A program made the position numbers and the translations under genes. 17,944 bases of DNA from contig JALGVQ010000031.1 of assembly GCA_025774615.1 (NCBI GenBank), positions 1-17,944 of the forward strand. Direction: 5' to 3'. This document shows, piece after piece, positions 7,242-13,949 of this stretch. Source of the stretch: a bacterium. Its GTDB lineage: Bacteria > Blakebacterota > Blakebacteria > Blakebacterales > Blakebacteraceae. Position 1 is the stretch's first letter. Every line of letters starts with the position of its first letter. A model generated the notes under the pieces. It worked only from the letters and a program-made list of their open reading frames with translations, had not been told where the DNA came from and did no database searches.

Positions 7242-10200
7242 TCAAGGAACCTGACGAGTCCTCCCCACCGTTCGTGGACCTGGAATCCATGCCGGAGATA
7301 GAAATGCCGGATATGGAAATGAGTGCGCACCACCCTCATCCCCCGTCCCGCCATCCGGGAACAGAAATCCTCCAGGAGGGCGCTGCTGATTCCCCGATCC
7401 ATAAGGCTGGGGATCACCACAATGCCGTCCAGGTAAGCGACGTCCTCCGCCTCGATCCGGTAGCGGATTCCACCCACTACCTGCTCCCGGGAATCGAAGA
7501 TGAGCAGGTACCGGTCCCGATCTGAAAGGGACACCTGGTATCCCGCCCGGACAAACACTCTGTACAGTTTCCCTACTTCTGCCGGTTCGAGGGGGGAACG
7601 TGCCGAATAGATATCGCCCTGTTTATCCACGATCTCTGAGCGGACGATCACCTTCTTTTTCTCGAATTCACTGACCTCGACCACCTCGAACATCCGATCG
7701 TCCGCGGCAGCCGGAAAGACGAGATGAGAGAAAACGAGCCGATCATCAGCATCCTCGAGCAGCGACTGAAGATCGGAGAGCTCTACCATCTGGGTCGGAC
7801 GACGGCCGGTGTCGTGGAACATTCTCATGAGGAGAGCATCCATGGCCTCACGCACTGCACCTGAAGCGCGCCTGAAGTAGGTGTGTCGATAGAGCCAGTA
7901 GCGGGAGATGTCGGGCAGCCGGTCGAGCCGGTAGAGTCGGTACAGTTCCCTGACCTGATCCTCCTTCGCGGATGGGGTTGCCTCCGGGTTCCGGAACTCC
8001 CACTCATGATATCGCTCAACAGCACCGCGAAGGCTGAGTGGAGCGTACCAGGCCTGCGCCACTTCAGCCAGAACCTCCTCGACAACCTCAGGAAGGTCAC
8101 TCAGTCCGGGTGACTGCTCCGCTGCAATCTCATCGAGCAGATCCCGAAGGAAGGCCGCCCCGTCAGTCACGCCGAGTGCTTCTATGCAGGCATCAAAGAT
8201 CCACCGCGTCTCGAGCCGCGCGTGTACGCGCGGATAATTATTAACCGTCTGGAGGTAGAAATTCCGCAGGAGTGGTTTCACAATTGAGAGCGGCCCGCTG
8301 CAGGGAGACCATCCCGCGATCGAGAGGATCCGGCTGCCACGGCGGAAATCAGGCTCCGGGACGACAATGTTCATCGGTGAGAGGTCGCCGGGTACGATCC
8401 GTTTTCCACTGTAAAGCCACCCTCTGAAAAAGGCAGCCATGGCCCTGATATAGAGCGTCCTCCATTCAGGAACCGTCGGGAGTCCCCCCTCCTTGTACCG
8501 CCATCCCGAGTATTCACGGATCCGCTCCCAGACACTGAGTTCTCCGGTATACTGCAGCGAGTACGCTCCGAGTTCCGCTCTCGAACAGCCGAAAGCCGGA
8601 ACGACCGGTGAACCGTACGGGTATCCCCGCAGGGCGATCAGCCAGTAGTTGGTGGCCACGATCGATGCTTCATCCGGATCGCGGCCGAGCACGATGAGTA
8701 CGTCGAAATGTCTTCCGCTGATGGTGTTGATGCTTACCCGATAGAGTCGATGTTCCTGCAGTGAGAGTGCCCGCGACACCCATATCCCGTGTGGTGGGAC
8801 ATCCCTGATGGAAAACGTCGCTGCTTCGAAAGCCAGGAAGAGTGTCTCGGAGAGAAACGTGGTTCCGACCAGGACCTTCCTGAGTTTTTCCACCTCACTC
8901 CCTGATATCACTTCCTGAAAATCGATCTTCCCATCCCATTCCCCGGGCGGCTCAGGGGGGGTGACGCCATTCAGGTACTCTTCGAACCAGGTGCTCAGCT
9001 GATCGAATTCCGCTTGAGCATCCGCGGCCAGTTCAGGATCAAGATCATGGAGAGACCACGCAACGAGTTCTGCCCTGATCGCTGCGTAGAATTCGGGATT
9101 ATGGCGCGCAAAACCACCCAGCAGCCTGAGGACATCACTCAGTATCCGCCTGGTCGACTCATCGGCAGGCCATTCGAGATGAACCCGATAGGAGTGGAGC
9201 CGCTGGCGGAGGGATTCCAGCTTACGCCGTTCAATGCTCGATCCGGCGATCAAGGCTATGGTCTCATCATCGAGGAAGGAGAGACCCGACTGCAGGAACA
9301 TGGGCATGATCACGCTGTAGTCATGTACCGGTTCATCGAGCAGCAGGATCCGATAGGCGGCTGCCCTGACCTTCAGGATGGGGTGACAGGCCAGCGCTCC
9401 CAGCCGGTGCCGGATGAGATCCGCTATCTGGGGGATCGCCCGCCGCAGATGCCGATCCAGTTCACCCACGGCCGCAAGCGCCTCCTCCGACTGACCGAAG
9501 AGCGCCTTGACGAAGAGCGCGTTCAGGATCGCGAGTCTCGAATCCCGGAAAAGTGAGGCTCCGGGCATCTCGGGCACCTGATATCCCTCATCATCCCTGA
9601 CCGGCAGCCGCACCTGTGCCGAGACATCTCCCATCGGAAGGTCCCACCCCTCTCTGCACGGGGCGAACTGGATGAGATCGGGATTGCCCATCCACAGGAG
9701 GGTCATGCGGGAGAAGAAGCCCAGATCGATCCTGTTTCCTTCGACCGAATAAACCAGATCACCAACCAGGATATTTTTTCCGTCTTCGAGGCGACGCAGT
9801 GGCAGGGTTCGCATTGTGAGACGGTTGAATAGTCCCTCTTCAGCCACCACGATATCACCATCGAGGATTCCGAGATCGCGGAAGAACCAGTGAGGGATGT
9901 GGATCGTGAGTTCACCGACGGTCAGGTCGACCGACTGCCTTTCATAGAGCCGCTCGATAGTGTCGCTGAAGTTCTTCTCGATGCCCTTGCGTTTATACGA
10001 CCCTTTCGGTGTGAGTTCGTCCCTCTCTGATTCGAAATCCCTGTCAAGCAGATCAAAATTGATGACCCGTTCATACGGGGCGAGATCCCTGTTCGCCGAA
10101 GCGATGATCTGATGGAAATAGCTCTCGATCTCTTCACGGGTATCCGCCGCCCTGAATACCGGATCGTCACGGTCGGGTACGATCAGCAGAACGTTGTAAT

Positions 10201-11869
10201 ACCGCCCATCCCCGACCAGGAACGTGCGTTTGATGCCGGGAACACCGGTGAATTTACGTTCCACCCGGAGGGGGGCGATCGTCTGTCCCCGGCTGCTCTT
10301 GTAGATATCCTTGATCCTGTCGATGATCTGCAGGTATCCGCTCGAAGTCTGAGCGAAGAGATCGCCCGTCCGGAGCCACTCACTCTCCCCTGACGGCTGA
10401 TCACGATCGACGTCGACCTCACTACGCTCGTTGCCGCCTTCTTCATCATCCTCCTGATCGAGGTAACGAGCGATGTAGGGACCCGCTACATGGAGCTCTC
10501 CCAGATCGCTGAAGCGAGTAAACACGCCGGGAAGCGGGATACCGACGGTGTTGTCCTCGTACTCCCCCGGCGGGGTCATCGTGATCCCACCGGTCGCTTC
10601 GGTCATGCCGAAGCCACTGCAGAGATCGATTCCCTGCTCCTCGAAAAAACGGAATACGCGAGGATCCTGGTACCCCGCAGCCGACAGGCCCCACCTGAGC
10701 CTGTTTCCGACAACACGACGGAAGGCCTCATCCCCGGCCCCCTCCCCTGTGGCACTCTTCATCTGCTCCAGACACCGCTCATGGATCTGTTCCCACCGGG
10801 CCGGAATGCTGATCAGCCCGGTAGGCTGAACCTCGGGAAGAAGTGTGATCAGCCTGTCGGCAGCGCTGCTTCCCGCGAAGACATAGGTGCCTCCCCAGAA
10901 GATCATGCCCTGCAGTTCCAGGAACCGACCGAATGTATGGAAGAGAGGAAGGTAGCTGAGGAGCACTTCATCCTCACCGACACAGGGCAGCGCGGCTGCC
11001 CTGGCGAACCGTTTGGTGATCATGTTGAACTGGGAGAAACAGACGCCCTTCTGCCTGCCGGTACTGCCGGAGGTGAACATCACGGTCGCTGTATCGGTCA
11101 TGCCGAGGAGGGAGCGCTGACTGAGGATCATCTCGACCTTATCAGGTCTGATCCCGGCCAGTCTCTCATTCATGCTTATGCAGTCATTCTCACTACAGAC
11201 CGATTCGAGATCGAAGAGGTAGATCTGGAACGGCAGGTCGATGATCTCCCTGACTGCCAGAAGGCGTTCGAATCGCTCCCAGGTATCGGTGACCGCTATG
11301 TTCACTTCAAGACGCTGGAAGATATCTGTCAGCTCATCCACATCGAGATGCGTGTTGAGAGGGGAAACGGGGATGTCGTACAGAAGGCACGCCAGATCAC
11401 TGCAGGCTCCATCAACACTGTTCTCCGCATAGATGGCGACCGTCGGTTCACCTCCCGAGGAATCGATGAAGGAGGCAGCCATCGCTGATGCGCGGCGTCC
11501 GACCTGCGCGTAGCTCCATTTCTGGACGCGTTCGCCATCCATTTCCTGGAAGAGTGTGCGATCGGGGTGCGCTTTTACTCTCTGCTCGAAGATCGTTCGA
11601 AGATTCATCCCGGAAAGAAGGATTGCGGGGAACGTGGTCTCCGCCCACCTGATGCGCGCGCTCCGGTCAGGCAGGCTCTGCAGGAAGCGACTGTGTCTGG
11701 TCCAGTCGAGGTACTGGCGCCACTGCTCGACCGGGACCTCCGCGGTGAGATCGTCGGTGATGATCCGCTCCGCCTGATCGAGCAGAGCAAGGGCACTCCC
11801 TCGATCAGATTCTCCACCCGCGTTGGCAGGATCGTGGAGTTGAAGGGTTTTCAGAAAACGATCGGACAT
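7238..11869 (-). CDS. Giant fusion protein: acyl-CoA synthetase-type AMP-binding domain, uncharacterised central region, C-terminal GNAT acetyltransferase
   Basis: The 1543-residue protein begins with a short helical region. An ANL-superfamily adenylating domain follows (about 88-640): ATP-binding loop MFTSGSTGRQKGV (264-276), GFGMTEATGG (419-428), LRTGDLF (499-505), IDRIKDIYKSSRG (516-528) and a C-terminal lysine-rich segment LTPKGSYKRKG (619-629). This resembles long-chain acyl-CoA synthetases. An acidic insert lies at about 471-497, just before the TGD motif. After a beta-rich part (about 645-760) and a helical, HEAT-like stretch (about 770-965) comes a region (about 990-1330) holding PGDLSPMNIVV (1160-1170), which is reminiscent of a kinase or aminoglycoside-phosphotransferase catalytic loop with the histidine lost and no clear DFG. 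The C-terminus (about 1424-1543) is a GNAT fold with VVGGIRYRI, YLDGIVVIPSLMDRGISSALL and FYLRHGF. No carrier-protein domain was seen. The ATG lies 46 bases after hgcB and has no clear ribosome-binding site. Acyl or peptidyl substrate and cellular role are unknown. Confidence 0.88.
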   Translation of the reverse strand: MSDRFLKTLQLHDPANAGGESDRGSALALLDQAERIITDDLTAEVPVEQWRQYLDWTRHSRFLQSLPDRSARIRWAETTFPAILLSGMNLRTIFEQRVKAHPDRTLFQEMDGERVQKWSYAQVGRRASAMAASFIDSSGGEPTVAIYAENSVDGACSDLACLLYDIPVSPLNTHLDVDELTDIFQRLEVNIAVTDTWERFERLLAVREIIDLPFQIYLFDLESVCSENDCISMNERLAGIRPDKVEMILSQRSLLGMTDTATVMFTSGSTGRQKGVCFSQFNMITKRFARAAALPCVGEDEVLLSYLPLFHTFGRFLELQGMIFWGGTYVFAGSSAADRLITLLPEVQPTGLISIPARWEQIHERCLEQMKSATGEGAGDEAFRRVVGNRLRWGLSAAGYQDPRVFRFFEEQGIDLCSGFGMTEATGGITMTPPGEYEDNTVGIPLPGVFTRFSDLGELHVAGPYIARYLDQEDDEEGGNERSEVDVDRDQPSGESEWLRTGDLFAQTSSGYLQIIDRIKDIYKSSRGQTIAPLRVERKFTGVPGIKRTFLVGDGRYYNVLLIVPDRDDPVFRAADTREEIESYFHQIIASANRDLAPYERVINFDLLDRDFESERDELTPKGSYKRKGIEKNFSDTIERLYERQSVDLTVGELTIHIPHWFFRDLGILDGDIVVAEEGLFNRLTMRTLPLRRLEDGKNILVGDLVYSVEGNRIDLGFFSRMTLLWMGNPDLIQFAPCREGWDLPMGDVSAQVRLPVRDDEGYQVPEMPGASLFRDSRLAILNALFVKALFGQSEEALAAVGELDRHLRRAIPQIADLIRHRLGALACHPILKVRAAAYRILLLDEPVHDYSVIMPMFLQSGLSFLDDETIALIAGSSIERRKLESLRQRLHSYRVHLEWPADESTRRILSDVLRLLGGFARHNPEFYAAIRAELVAWSLHDLDPELAADAQAEFDQLSTWFEEYLNGVTPPEPPGEWDGKIDFQEVISGSEVEKLRKVLVGTTFLSETLFLAFEAATFSIRDVPPHGIWVSRALSLQEHRLYRVSINTISGRHFDVLIVLGRDPDEASIVATNYWLIALRGYPYGSPVVPAFGCSRAELGAYSLQYTGELSVWERIREYSGWRYKEGGLPTVPEWRTLYIRAMAAFFRGWLYSGKRIVPGDLSPMNIVVPEPDFRRGSRILSIAGWSPCSGPLSIVKPLLRNFYLQTVNNYPRVHARLETRWIFDACIEALGVTDGAAFLRDLLDEIAAEQSPGLSDLPEVVEEVLAEVAQAWYAPLSLRGAVERYHEWEFRNPEATPSAKEDQVRELYRLYRLDRLPDISRYWLYRHTYFRRASGAVREAMDALLMRMFHDTGRRPTQMVELSDLQSLLEDADDRLVFSHLVFPAAADDRMFEVVEVSEFEKKKVIVRSEIVDKQGDIYSARSPLEPAEVGKLYRVFVRAGYQVSLSDRDRYLLIFDSREQVVGGIRYRIEAEDVAYLDGIVVIPSLMDRGISSALLEDFCSRMAGRGMRVVRTHFHIRHFYLRHGFQVHERWGGLVRFLE

Positions 11870-11915
11870 GGTGTCAGGATGGATATCGGTAACGGGAATT
11901 AATCATGAGGTCGTG

Positions 11916-12245
11916 TCAACAGCAGTTGCAGGAAGACTCGCTCTCCTCTGTCACTTTCTGTTCCGGTTCGTCGACACAGCAGCAGGCGGATTCAATGCCA
12001 AGTGCCCCGCTGATGACCGCTGCGGCGCATCCCACGCCAACCTTGACATAGATCGCATCGGTGGGACAGTTGCGGGCACAGGCACCGCACTCCATGCAGG
12101 CATCGCGATCTCCGATGACGGCAATACGGTCATCCACCGTGAACACGGCATGCGGACAGACGATCTCACAGAGCGCGCAACCGATGCACAGCTCCTCATC
12201 AAGTGTGAGCGTGACCACATCTTTGAGGTATGTCAGTGTTGCCAT
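11916..12245 (-). CDS. hgcB: Mercury methylation ferredoxin HgcB
   Basis: HgcB supplies low-potential electrons to reduce the HgcA corrinoid and is thought to handle Hg(II) through its cysteines. Numbered from the ATG at 12245, the 109-residue protein opens MATLTYLKDVVTL. It has two [4Fe-4S] motifs, Cys20-23-26-30 (followed by PHAVF) and Cys50-53-56-60 (followed by PTDAIY). It also has the family's extra cysteine at 73 (KVGVGCA) and a cysteine-rich tail: CCC at 88-90 and CNCC at 106-109. A longer GTG start at 12260 overlaps the hgcA stop (GTGA) but lacks a ribosome-binding site; the ATG at 12245 has AGGA eight bases upstream and matches the typical HgcB beginning. Its place directly after hgcA separates it from ordinary two-cluster ferredoxins. 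Confidence 0.95.
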   Translation of the reverse strand: MATLTYLKDVVTLTLDEELCIGCALCEIVCPHAVFTVDDRIAVIGDRDACMECGACARNCPTDAIYVKVGVGCAAAVISGALGIESACCCVDEPEQKVTEESESSCNCC

Positions 12246-12256
12246 GCCATCAATCC

Positions 12257-13309
12257 TCACGCAATGAGCCGTGATGTGAACCAGAGGATGAGCCCGACTG
12301 CCGCGGCTCCGATCTGTAAAGGTACAGCGATCCGCATTTCCTTCCTGACACCTGATAGCGATGTGTAGGTGGATGAGCCGGTGAAATTCATCCCCAGAAA
12401 CGCGCTCAGCGCCGTCATCATCAACAGCCAGGCACCTGCCTCCAGGCGCCCGGAGAGTGTAGTCAGACCGCTCCCGAGCCAGAGCAATATAATGCCGGCC
12501 GCGACCAGTCCCGTCCAGAGCCCTTTGAGGGAGAACGGCCTTCCCGGAAGCCAGGGAAGGAGAAGGGGCACGAGGACCGCCCCGGCTACAACGCCGGCAA
12601 AGAGCGAGGCCGACGCCAGGAAGCCGAAGGTCGAGACATTCGCCCAGTAGTCACCAGGACCGCCCAGACCGCTCAAAAAGTAGAAGGCCGCCATCACAGG
12701 GATCATGTACCGGAGCGCCCCTGTCAGTTCGATCGGTATGAGTACGATCCGCTCACCCAGTGGGAAGGACTTCGTCCGCATTGCCGGAGTCGCCTCCATC
12801 CCGGCGGTGATGAATGCGGGGATATCGCGTGCAAGTACCGGACCGTAGAGGACTTTGAATCCCGACCCCTTCTTCACCTCATGGGCGGCCACTCCCGGCG
12901 CGCCGAGCTGCGGGAGGAGGAGACGGCGATGCTCGACGATCTCGGAGAGTCGGGCAGTTGCGATCTGATGGATGAGCTCCCCGGTACTGAATGTCCCCTT
13001 CCCCGCGGCGCACCAGACATTGACCCCCTTCGTATCCAGGACCAGGATCCAGAAATCATGCCCGGGCAGAACCCTCCGAACGCTGTCGAAGGTCAGTTTG
13101 AAGTTGGCCGTCACCACTACTTCGGATGAAGCATCGGGGGATCCGAGGGCATAGAGCCCGGGTGGAATGGTGTACTTCATGCGGCCTATCCGCCACCGGA
13201 CCTTCCAGGTCTCCAGCCGATCCCGCAGGGAGAGACCTGACTCCACACAGGGGACCGGCCCGACTGGTGTCGCCATCTCACCGGTGATGAAATGCGACCT
13301 CTTCGTCAC
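12257..13309 (-). CDS. hgcA: Mercury methylation corrinoid protein HgcA
   Basis: HgcA carries a methyl group on a membrane-linked corrinoid and transfers it to Hg(II), forming methylmercury; with HgcB it is necessary for the process in known methylators. The 350-residue protein has a soluble corrinoid-binding (CdhD-like) domain at about 50-175. This contains the cap-helix motif NVWCAAGK at 97-104, in which Cys100 is the expected lower-axial cobalt ligand, flanked by LVLDTKG and GTFSTGELI. Five hydrophobic segments follow at about 195-215, 225-253, 264-282, 291-311 and 327-349, and the loop after the fourth holds NFTGSSTYTSLSGV. The architecture and length match HgcA, not the large CO-dehydrogenase/acetyl-CoA-synthase corrinoid protein, which has no membrane domain. 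The start is GTG with a strong AGGAAGGAG ribosome-binding site five bases upstream; it shares one base with the TAG of the DUF3332-like gene. Confidence 0.97.
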   Translation of the reverse strand: MTKRSHFITGEMATPVGPVPCVESGLSLRDRLETWKVRWRIGRMKYTIPPGLYALGSPDASSEVVVTANFKLTFDSVRRVLPGHDFWILVLDTKGVNVWCAAGKGTFSTGELIHQIATARLSEIVEHRRLLLPQLGAPGVAAHEVKKGSGFKVLYGPVLARDIPAFITAGMEATPAMRTKSFPLGERIVLIPIELTGALRYMIPVMAAFYFLSGLGGPGDYWANVSTFGFLASASLFAGVVAGAVLVPLLLPWLPGRPFSLKGLWTGLVAAGIILLWLGSGLTTLSGRLEAGAWLLMMTALSAFLGMNFTGSSTYTSLSGVRKEMRIAVPLQIGAAAVGLILWFTSRLIA

Positions 13310-13753
13310 TACGACTCCTTCCTGACCACTTTCCCCGCAGCATCGTAGACCGAGATCTTCCCATCTTCACCGGTAATCGCCCGGTAGAGGACATCGCCTT
13401 CAGCGTCTACTGCCACGACTCCCGCATCGGTCCGTTCCAACAGATATACCGTGCCGTCCACTTCGAGCCGTATCCGCCCGTCGGAGAACATCGTCGGTGA
13501 GGGTGATCTGCTGCTCTTCCGCAACCGGGTTCTCACCTGTCCAGAACTCGATCGAGTTGAATATAAGCATATCCGCGATGAGTGAGATCTCGTAAACCGG
13601 CACGATAACCATTGCCAGGAACACGACCTCTTCCACCCAGGGGTTCTCGAAGATCTTGTTGAACTTGTTCACCTTATTGGTGAGTGTGAAGGATCCGGTA
13701 CAGGCGCTCAGGATCAGTATCACAGCCAGCGCGGGAATCGCGAGTCGCTTCAT
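13309..13753 (-). CDS. DUF3332-like lipoprotein, interrupted by a frameshift
   Basis: The N-terminal frame begins MKRLAIP after GAGGAG with a seven-base spacer (an adjacent ATG at 13756 is also possible). It has a lipoprotein signal ending in the lipobox LSAC, then TNKVNKFNKIFENPWVEEVVF, a hydrophobic segment with PVYEISLIADMLIFNSIEFWTGENPV, which is characteristic of DUF3332 proteins. The frame then drifts into an unlikely tail and stops near 13400. A second frame from about base 13490 carries a coherent C-terminal part (DGRIRLEVDGTVYLLER, then ISVYDAAGKVVRKES) ending at TAG 13309-13311. Joining the two near 13485-13500 by removing one base gives a normal DUF3332-like protein of about 147 residues. 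The function of the family is unknown; the product is expected to be anchored to a membrane outside the cytoplasm. It is the first gene of the apparent hgcAB transcript and its stop touches the hgcA start. A sequencing error is as likely as real inactivation. Confidence 0.75.
13315..13323 (-). promoter_or_regulatory. Strong ribosome-binding site of hgcA
   Basis: AGGAAGGAG lies five bases before the GTG at 13309 on the minus strand, inside the last codons of the DUF3332-like gene. It fixes the hgcA start and means hgcA can be translated independently of the frameshift in the upstream gene. Confidence 0.8.
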
Positions 13754-13756
13754 CAT

Positions 13757-13949
13757 GCATCTCCTCGGTTCAAACAGGCATCGCTTCCAGTCGGACCGCC
13801 TGTCAGTCTCATCATGAATGGTATTACCATCGATACGACAAATAACAGCATCGTGCCGTTTTCGATTCCCCGACGGTCGGATGACGGCTATCTGCTGGCG
13901 GCTTCGCCGCATCTGGTCTACTTTTTCAATCAATTGAAGGGAAACCATC
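13757..13949. promoter_or_regulatory. Divergent promoter region between the hgc and hem operons
   Basis: These 193 bases separate the DUF3332-hgcA-hgcB transcript (minus) from hemCD (plus) and must hold the promoters for at least one of them. Contents seen: the GAGGAG ribosome-binding site of the lipoprotein gene at the left end; a perfect palindrome at 13818-13830; a small hairpin at 13898-13910 (GCGGC TTC GCCGC, five-base stem) within the probable hemCD leader; and an AGGGA ribosome-binding site seven bases before hemCD. No confident -35/-10 pair could be picked on either strand, and no riboswitch was recognised. Confidence 0.55.
13818..13830. promoter_or_regulatory. Perfect 13-base palindrome, candidate operator
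   Basis: ATGGTA T TACCAT has six-base perfect arms around one central base. It sits 65 bases upstream of the lipoprotein start and 119 bases upstream of hemCD, a plausible place for a repressor or activator controlling either transcript. ArsR-type regulators are known near some hgcAB loci, but no regulator gene lies in this window, so the binding protein is unknown. Confidence 0.35.

Noticed and set aside
10490-11488. 332-residue plus-strand frame within the fusion gene
   Set aside because: It lies opposite the adenylation domain whose motifs are unmistakable; no domain or ribosome-binding site supports the plus-strand frame.
12246-12260. Longer HgcB starting at GTG 12260 in a GTGA overlap with hgcA
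   Set aside because: It lacks a ribosome-binding site; the ATG at 12245 has AGGA at eight bases and matches the usual HgcB start. The longer form is still possible.
12257-13309. HgcA as a CO-dehydrogenase/acetyl-CoA-synthase corrinoid subunit
   Set aside because: The protein has a short single corrinoid domain plus five membrane helices, no N-terminal iron-sulfur domain, and an HgcB-type ferredoxin neighbour, none of which fits that enzyme.
13898-13910. Hairpin GCGGC TTC GCCGC as a terminator
   Set aside because: The stem is only five base pairs, and the T-rich stretch that follows is not adjacent, so it is not a convincing intrinsic terminator.
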